A stretch of DNA of 64,000 nt from Siphonodentalium dalli (lineage: Eukaryota > Mollusca > Scaphopoda > Gadilida > Siphonodentaliidae), in contig CP136061.1 in assembly GCA_032622095.1 (NCBI GenBank), forward strand, positions 185,820,369 through 185,884,368, written 5' to 3'. The stretch's first letter is position 1. Each line of letters begins with the position of its first letter. This document shows positions 57,675 to 64,000 of this stretch, in pieces. A program made the translations under genes and the position numbers. The notes under the pieces were generated by a model that saw only the letters and a list, made by a program, of their open reading frames with translations, did no database searches and was not told the origin of the DNA.

Positions 57675-59604
57675 TATAGACAAAATAGTTGCATAGACAA
57701 AATGTAGTGTATGGATGAAAGTTTATAGGTTGAAGGGGGAATAATTTCCATAAAAGGGAATGGTTGTTATCAGAAGCATTAATGGCACAAATGCTTAAAA
57801 TTTTACCACTCAAATAGCATTTGTAAACAACTTCAAGGACCACACTATTAGGATGGATATACACTTGTCTTTCAAGACAGATGTGACAGCAGTTCTATAA
57901 AGTATAAAATGGGCACTTTCTGCAGGGCAGGCAAGAGGGGCAGCTTTTTCCCTCTGCTTAAGTGTCAGTGTGAGACGTGGAGCGGATCCAACAATCTACA
58001 TGTATTAAACCATGGTCTGGTGTTTATTTGTAGGGATCAGATATGCAGACAACAGGCAGAGAAACGGTTTCAGATTTATTTGTAGGGATGTTCAGCTATT
58101 TTCCAGATAATATCAGGTCAGTATAAACACTGTACCAGTAAGAATTACAGTTAAATATTAAAAAAAAAATTTTTTACATCTCACTTCTCAATATAAAATT
58201 CAAATCCTGATTTTTAATGGCACTAAAAGTGTTACATCAGAAGCATATGAAAAACGATAGCCTTGTCCCTACTGCTGCATGGGGAGCAAAAAATTATCTT
58301 TATAGCTGTTATGTCTTCTTTGTCTTGTGTCTCCCAGGAGAGCAGCACTAGTTCATATCTTATTGATGAAGCCATGTTCTGATCAATAAGAGGCATAGAG
58401 GAAGTCAAAAAGGTTCCCAGATGAGAAGCCCAACACTGTCACTGCTGCGGAACCCTGCTATTTGATAAAACAGTTATGGACTAAAAGATGTCTCATTTCC
58501 CTGCACTTTATATATAGATTTCGGACTATAAAAATAATAATAATTCCAAGTCAAAGACACTGTTAACAGAAGTTTTTGTCACTAGATATTATTTTTCTCA
58601 GATACCAGGATTATGGGACAATAAGTTTTACTATTTAACATACTCTGATTATGGGACAATAAATTTTACTATTTTTAGAATATCACACTGTTTGTCAGTG
58701 ATCAAGTGTATTTTTGTCTTTTGAAAAACTATCATTTTAATAACTTTCATATCTCACGTTTCATATTTATCATATTTTTTATTTAATAGGCTAAAAAATA
58801 CTGTCCCAATGGGACTAAGGATACATTAATTGGGCTACATTAAGTAGCTCCATGAAATGTGATAAATAATAATTAGTTTAGTTGCCGATGACCACCAAAC
58901 TTATACATAATCATCGTCATGATATCAGGAGTCTAATGTGCATGGCTTAAATATGTCAAAAGTGGTGCCGTTCGAGTCATGAATGAGGAGGGGAGGGGCA
59001 TCAAAGCTGATACAGATATGTTTAGCACTAATTTCCACAAAATTCATACACGTTCTTCTCCAATGATACGAGAAATCAAATCATGTGCCGTTTGGGTCAG
59101 GGATGGAGAGAGGAGGGCCCTAACATTTATGTTTTAGTTGCCGAAATCCACCAAAGCTATATATAGTCATCTCCATAATTCTTTCTAAGTTGTGATTGGC
59201 ATTCAAATTTCACAAACTCTATAAATGGTGACCAAATTAAATCACTTGAATAATTATATCTTCTCACCTGTTATATTTATATGGGAACGGGAAACAGGGC
59301 ATTCATATAGTGAACAAGCAAAACAGATATATAGAAGAAACCATTACACATATATTTATCATTCTATTTAACAGATACATATATTCTTGCAAACTGAGCG
59401 ACCTTGAGCAGTCAGAGGATGGCATGTTAGAATGGCTCATGTATTATTACACAATTGAGTCTGTTCCATTCAAGATATTTTCCACAAAAAAGATACAATT
59501 TGTTAAGAGAGAGGGACATTGGTTAGTGTTATGGTTTGATTATTGGGATATGAATGCATGACCCAATTGGCAGTTGAACAATCACTGAATAGGATTTAGT
59601 GTAA
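57675..59604. other. No gene recognised; diverged repeat at about 58795-59230
   Basis: TACTGTCCCAATGGGACTAAGG at 58799 resembles the family C left end. Following it, two related units with TTGCCGATGACCACCAAACT and GTGCCGTTCGAGTCATGAAT are repeated as TTGCCGAAATCCACCAAAGC and GTGCCGTTTGGGTCAGGGAT. The plus frame 59310-59561 (83 codons) is open but unrecognised. Confidence 0.45.
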
Positions 59605-59639
59605 GGGAGCATGTCAAAACCTCTTTCGCATATGCGAAA

Positions 59640-59890
59640 AAAATGCGATAAAACTGCGAAAAATGTGGCGTCGTTGACGTTGTTTTTTCGACATTATCGG
59701 AGTTTTTTCGTCATTATCGCACGCCGTAACATTGTACGTTTTCGTCAATTTTTCGTCATTTTCGCCGTCTTGGTTCCATGTTTTCGCAATTACCGCAGTT
59801 TTGCTCAAATGTTCGCTGTTTTGTTTCGACATATTTTCGCAGTCTTTGTTTTCGTCAAGATCGCAGCATTATATCCCTCAATATTGCTGT
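59640..59890. repeat. Left subterminal array of TTCG(A/T)CATTATCGCA-like words
   Basis: Roughly a dozen short variants (TTTTTCGACATTATCGG, TTTTTCGTCATTATCGCA, TTTTCGTCAATTTTTCGTCA, TTTTCGCAATTACCGCAG) sit head to tail just inside the left TIR. Confidence 0.8.
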
Positions 59891-61148
59891 TGTGTCGATA
59901 TGATTGGCAGGACAGTTTGTGTTCAATAAATACATTACTCCATGGTCGCAGTTTTATACCGATGTGTCGCGAACGGGAAGATGTCGGTGTCCATGCAGCT
60001 GGTCCATGCTGAAATTTCTCAGATCGGAGTTTTTCTCATAAGAATTCCAATGATTTAATCGGAGTTTTCTCCGATATGAAAACAATTCCGATTTGATCGG
60101 AGTTCTATGTATTAGTAAATTTCTCCGATCTACTGAAATCTCCGATTTGGTTAATATCGGACAATCAAACGTTCATGAACTATTATTAATAGAAGATTAA
60201 AGTCCCAAATAAATGATTCCCAGACCCGATTTATATAATAGGATAAGCCTACAATCATTTCCTACGTTTTGATGTGGCCGCAAATCGGTGGGTTTACAGC
60301 AGTGATATTGTATCACTGGTTTACAGTAAATATTACAATACAATGTTGAAGCCCCCCCCAAAATCTCGTGCAATAATTGCTACATCGTCGCATTAAGACT
60401 GATGCAGTGTTACCGTAAACAATGCAAATTTTGATTTTGAAAAACGTTTTTTGTGTGTGATTATGTAACTTGTCTTCATTTTGGGTAAACCGTCACCATT
60501 TAATTGTGCGAACTATTATGAATAAAAGATTTATAGTATACTTTCTGTATGCCACATAGAGTTAATTTCTACAGTTTCAATCTGTCTTTCTAGACCAGAC
60601 ACATATTTTAATGTGGACGCAAATCAGGGGGTTTACGGCATCGTCGGATTCTGAAAGTACCGTAAATCCGGCGGTGGTTTTGACAGTCGTAAACAATGCT
60701 TTAATTTTCGCAATATAAGTATGAAATCATTGTTAGATATCGGAAGCGCAGCATCATCATGATTAATTCGTCGGCAACTTTATTTCAAATATACAAATTT
60801 TATTCAATATATATCAGCGATCAGATGCGACAAAGTTAAGTTAATACAAAACATATTATATAATAGTTTGGAATTTCCACGAATTGCACATGTTATGTTG
60901 TGATATTTTTAGCACTGTAATTTCCCCGGCCAATCCTAGTTTCGTTTGTGGGTAGCATTGACTGACAGAGGAGTTGAGTGTTATGTTTTTCTCGATTCTT
61001 TATTGAATGAATAATAAAAAACATGGATAATGATATACATACCATTATAAAACAATTAACTTAGGGGGTATGGCTCTATATATGTCTGGTGTTGATACAA
61101 TGTGATGAGGGCTTGTTCTATATCGGGCCTATTGCTTCAAATGCTGGA

Positions 61149-61355
61149 TCATGTGGATGGACAGTTGTCGCTCCCGTTGTGGGTGGGTGCAGCTGGTTTA
61201 AAATTTCTGTGTGATTTCATCTTTTTTTCTGTTAGATGTGTGATACCTGGGGTTGTGAAAACCCTAACTTCTTCGTACTGTCGACCTGTGTAAACTTCTG
61301 GTCTAATATTTTCCCAACTGCGTATATGTCCGCTTTCATCACTGTTTCTAGCCAT
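61149..61355 (-). other. 68-codon open frame inside the 2.5-kb transposon
   Basis: Minus strand, MARNSDESGHIRSWENIR... rich in charged residues, ending at TGA. It is the most coding-like stretch inside the element but matches no transposase I know. Could be a decayed accessory exon or chance. Confidence 0.2.
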
Positions 61356-61794
61356 GATCGAACTGATATTATGACATCAAGTCGCTTCATTTTGGAATTT
61401 TATATATCAGATGTGTTGTTTTTGTCCAACGAGTTAAACCATTGTTCACTAATTGAGAAGACATCACGACAACAACAACAACAACAAAACTGTCACACAG
61501 TTCACGCATAGTTTTGAGGGACCGGTATATACGTCATTATATGTCAGTAGGCCTATATGTTTGTATAGCCTTTTGCTAAATGTCACCCCTTCACACATTT
61601 GGAATGGGTTGACTATTGTTTAATTAGGCATTGTGCGAACTCATAGCTATCAAAACAGTCGAACTGTCAAGTCGTTGTACTTGTGTGTTAACCGCATAGA
61701 GTTGTTTGTATGGCCTTTGGCTGAACTTTATTTTCCTTCACACAATTCAGCCAATAAAAATTCAGCTGGCATCTGATTATGCAGAAAGCAAAAA

Positions 61795-62069
61795 TAAATG
61801 CGCGAATTTATGAAGTGCGACAACATCGTATCGATGTTTTAACTTTTCGTCGTTTGCGAATATCGATCAATGTTTCGACGTCGCGACTTTCGCGTTGTCG
61901 AAAGTTTCGACATTTTACAGAAATTTTGGTCTGTTGTGGTTTCGACGTTATCGCACTTTTATGGCCAGTCGCTTTCGACGTTATCGCATTATTTTTCGTC
62001 ATTTCCGACATTTCGTTTTTGCACATTTACGTCAATTACGTCAAAACTTTTTCGACATTATCGACAATA
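61795..62069. repeat. Right subterminal array of TTTCGACGTTATCGCA-like words
   Basis: Variants such as TTTCGACGTTATCGCA, TTTTTCGTCATTTCCGACA and TTTTTCGACATTATCGACA repeat up to the right TIR. As written on the plus strand the words have the same polarity as in the left array, so the arrays are not mirror images. Confidence 0.75.
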
Positions 62070-62266
62070 TTTTCGCATATGCGAAAGAGGTTTTGACATG
62101 CTCCCTAACACAGACAAGCTATGTAAATATAAGAGAATGAATGAGATGAAATATCAGATAAATGAAATTTGTGTACTCTGCTGATATGGTTCTAATTTCC
62201 ATAAAGGGATGGGAAACTACAAAAATAATTTTACTGATGAGATTCTGACCATGCACATTCATTGAT

Positions 62267-62352
62267 TCAACTTGCGAGTTCTTTGATCCTATCCAATACT
62301 GGGCCATTTTCTGGAGCTTCGTTATTTTCCAGGTAATAGTCTCCCAATAAAT
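62267..62352 (-). CDS. Probable last coding exon of an unidentified gene
   Basis: On the minus strand after ATGATATCAG (AG acceptor at 62354-62353) the frame reads (x)LLGDYYLENNEAPENGPV then LDRIKELAS and TGA (62269-62267). The acidic, Leu/Tyr-rich C-terminus is protein-like and unlike the surrounding AT-rich sequence; the acceptor is preceded by a modest pyrimidine-rich stretch. The first codon is split, with one base from an upstream exon. It lies 3' of nothing recognisable and upstream of CAMK1 on the same strand, so it would end a neighbouring gene, or an exon set within the large upstream part of CAMK1's locus. I do not recognise the family. Confidence 0.4.
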
Positions 62353-63008
62353 CTGATATCATAACAATGAATGAGTGAAATATTTGAAAGATATCTTTTT
62401 GGCCATAAGTCATCGCTGCAGATATTTATTTCAAGTAGAAATAGTTGTGAGCCCTGAATGCGTCTTTAAATCATTAGAAATTGATTCGTCTGAGCCTTAA
62501 TAAGAAGATGTGGGGAAAGATATCACAAAGTGTTCCAAATACCAGACAGGTATCTATTAAAGGCTCACATGACAGAAGAATTGACACTTCTTGCCATGGA
62601 TAACTGTCATTATAATGATAAATGACAATGAAATACTTATTGATCGAAAAGTACTCCGACAATGACCCTAAATCATTGAAATCCTCAAGTCATTGTCATC
62701 TTAAAAGAGTCTTACAGTGATAAAGACCAAGATTAATACATCCTGGTTCATATACATTTTACTGCTATGAATTAATACCAGTTTAGTCTCAGATATAGGC
62801 AGGAAACAAAGGCTATATGTTATATCTTTCTCAATTAAGCCATTCTTATAATAGGTGGTGTTGAGATGAACAATGTTTGCATCCTGGCAGGAATCTCACT
62901 TCCTCACAGCTGGAATGACAGATTTCATGAATCTGATTTTCATTCATAGTTATCTGGTCATCTTTAAAATTCCAGCAATAAAGTGTTTCTAAAGACATTC
63001 GGAAATAC
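62353..63008. other. No gene seen
   Basis: AT-rich sequence; presumed intron if the exon at 62267-62352 is real. Confidence 0.4.
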
Positions 63009-63122
63009 TTCTTTTCGCAAAGAGTCGTATGGTCATGGAATACTTAGCCCACACATGTTTCTGAGGCGAATGCATTAAAAGAATTCAAAGAAGAATTTGA
63101 CAACCAACTACCACTGGAGTGA
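63009..63122 (+). pseudogene. Relic of a LINE ORF2 C-terminus
   Basis: Plus strand reads FFSQRVVWSWNT, a stop, then PTHVSEANALKEFKEEFD and NQLPLE with TGA at 63120-63122. The pattern RVVxxWNxLPxxVxEAxxxxxFKxxxD is the classic end of the reverse-transcriptase ORF in Jockey/CR1-type and related elements. Only about 37 codons remain, with one internal stop, so this is a dead 5'-truncated insertion. It is unrelated in sequence to the LINE at 35-39.8 kb. Confidence 0.6.
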
Positions 63123-63689
63123 ACCCTATACATATGACTAACTACAAAATTATTAAAACGTCGCTGACCTAAGACCCCCGAAAAAAGATTTTCTTAAGAG
63201 GTTGCCTTTTCGGAATAAAAAAAAAATGAATAAATATTGAAAATTATAAATTATTTCCAAAAGCTTAATTTTTCCAGCTGTATTTGAATAATTATGAGAA
63301 GTACAAAAACTAAAAGCTAATATTGTTGTTTATTACCTATAGATTTATTAGTTCAATTAATAATGAGGCTTATATCTCTCTAACATTAAGGGACCCTAAG
63401 TGCTTCACATTATTACCCCAGTTGTATAAGCAAAGCCAAGTATTGTGTCTGCTGTCATTTTACAGGCACTTCACAGAGGGCGTGACACTTACCCACAAGT
63501 CAGGTCAGGTCCCTATTTAGTGTCCAGGCACGATGAATCTGTAACAGTAAGAGTGACCTTGCTCAAGGGTCAGAACTATAGGTGCGAGATATAAACAGCA
63601 TCCAACTCAACAGTCACACTCTGCATAACTCAAAATGTAGCCACTGCTGTGAGAAACTCAATTGTCCACCGGCAGGGCTGCAAACTCAC
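63123..63689. other. No gene seen
   Basis: AT-rich; the plus frame 63323-63520 has no motif. Confidence 0.4.
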
Positions 63690-63760
63690 CGCAATGTGTT
63701 GGCAACGACGTGCCAGACACGCGGCTCATCAACAGTCTTTTTGGTTGGAATTTTTTTTGT
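63690..63760 (-). CDS. Possible internal exon of an unidentified gene
   Basis: Minus strand, after GATTTGTTTTCAAG, the frame reads TKKIPTKKTVDEPRVWHV then VANTLR and meets a good donor (GCG/GTGAGT at 63689). 71 nt, ending two bases into a codon. It lies upstream of, and on the same strand as, the putative terminal exon at 62267-62352, but phases require at least one exon between them. Family not recognised; may be chance. Confidence 0.28.
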
Positions 63761-64000
63761 CTTGAAAACAAATCAGTTTTAGAATAGGTTTGTTGAAGTC
63801 ATCACAGTATGAACTGGCAAACTCAAAACACTGTGTTTACAGCATTACAAGCCAAATAAGCTAACCAATGAGCTATCAAGCTAAAAACTTAATTGTAAAA
63901 TCTTTCATGAATTTTTTTTTTTATTTTCTCAAAATTAGTTTATTTCTCATGGAAACAAGAACACTGTCCATTGGCTTGTTCAAATTGCGTTTTAGAAAGA
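63761..64000. other. No gene seen to the window end
   Basis: AT-rich, with a T-run near 63911. Missing CAMK1 N-terminal exons are not visible here. Confidence 0.45.

Larger units (their letters stand above)
59605..62105. mobile_element. 2.5-kb DNA transposon, perfect 36-bp TIRs, TAA target duplication
   Basis: 59605-59640 (starting GGGAGCATGTCAAAACCTCT) is the exact reverse complement of 62070-62105. TAA flanks both sides (59602-59604, 62106-62108), a TWA duplication as in PIF/Harbinger; the superfamily remains inference. The first and last 250-300 bp are dense arrays of a TTTTCGTCATTATCGCA-like word. A second motif, TCGGAGTTTT/CTCCGAT, clusters at 60020-60170. No transposase was recognised; short frames in the arrays are shadows of the repeats. 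Confidence 0.85.

Noticed and set aside
59611-60012. 133-codon plus frame in the left subterminal array
   Set aside because: The frame follows the 15-17-bp repeated words (FFRHYRSFFVI-like periodicity) and is matched by an open frame on the other strand; it is a repeat shadow.

Overview
The window looks like animal nuclear DNA, most probably from a marine bivalve mollusc: AT-rich, intron-dominated and packed with young repeats. Many repeats carry (ACGG)n-type microsatellites next to short tandem cores, as in the 'pearl' elements described in bivalves. The species call is inference; the eukaryotic, intron-rich nature is directly visible.

The one gene recognised with confidence lies on the minus strand: the 3' part of a calcium/calmodulin-dependent protein kinase type I gene (CAMK1-like). 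Six exons with matching splice sites and phases run from 44703 down to 10987. They encode the kinase domain from just after the catalytic loop, then the autoinhibitory and calmodulin-binding tail and the stop codon. The N-terminal kinase exons were not found in the window and probably lie beyond its right end. A second minus-strand gene may end at 62267; its last exon and perhaps one more (63690-63760) are visible, but it is unidentified.

Almost everything else is mobile DNA, much of it inside CAMK1 introns. 1-10500: two copies of tandem-repeat family A, a Helitron-like 3' end, foldbacks and a 31-bp minisatellite. 11-16 kb: a family D repeat and a decayed tyrosine-recombinase (DIRS-like) retroelement broken by a hAT element. 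16.3-19.5 kb: a 3.2-kb family A element with an internal 1.28-kb tandem duplication. 22.4-30.6 kb: a 554-bp tandem duplication ending in poly-C, then families B, C and E. 31-34 kb: two TTAA-flanked piggyBac-like elements. 35.2-39.8 kb: a nearly full-length non-LTR retrotransposon with intact ORF1 and frameshifted ORF2. 41.3-43.5 kb: family D with a nested hAT element carrying a BED-finger remnant. 44-48.7 kb: two piggyBac-like MITEs and a 2.6-kb element with TTA target duplications. 50-57.7 kb: foldbacks, families B and C, another hAT element and a MITE with paired CRE-like sites. 59.6-62.1 kb: a 2.5-kb element with perfect 36-bp inverted ends and dense subterminal arrays.

No tRNA, rRNA or CRISPR array was seen. 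The most distinctive material is the set of non-autonomous DNA transposons whose exact boundaries can be read from target duplications, and the unusual internal arrays some of them carry.
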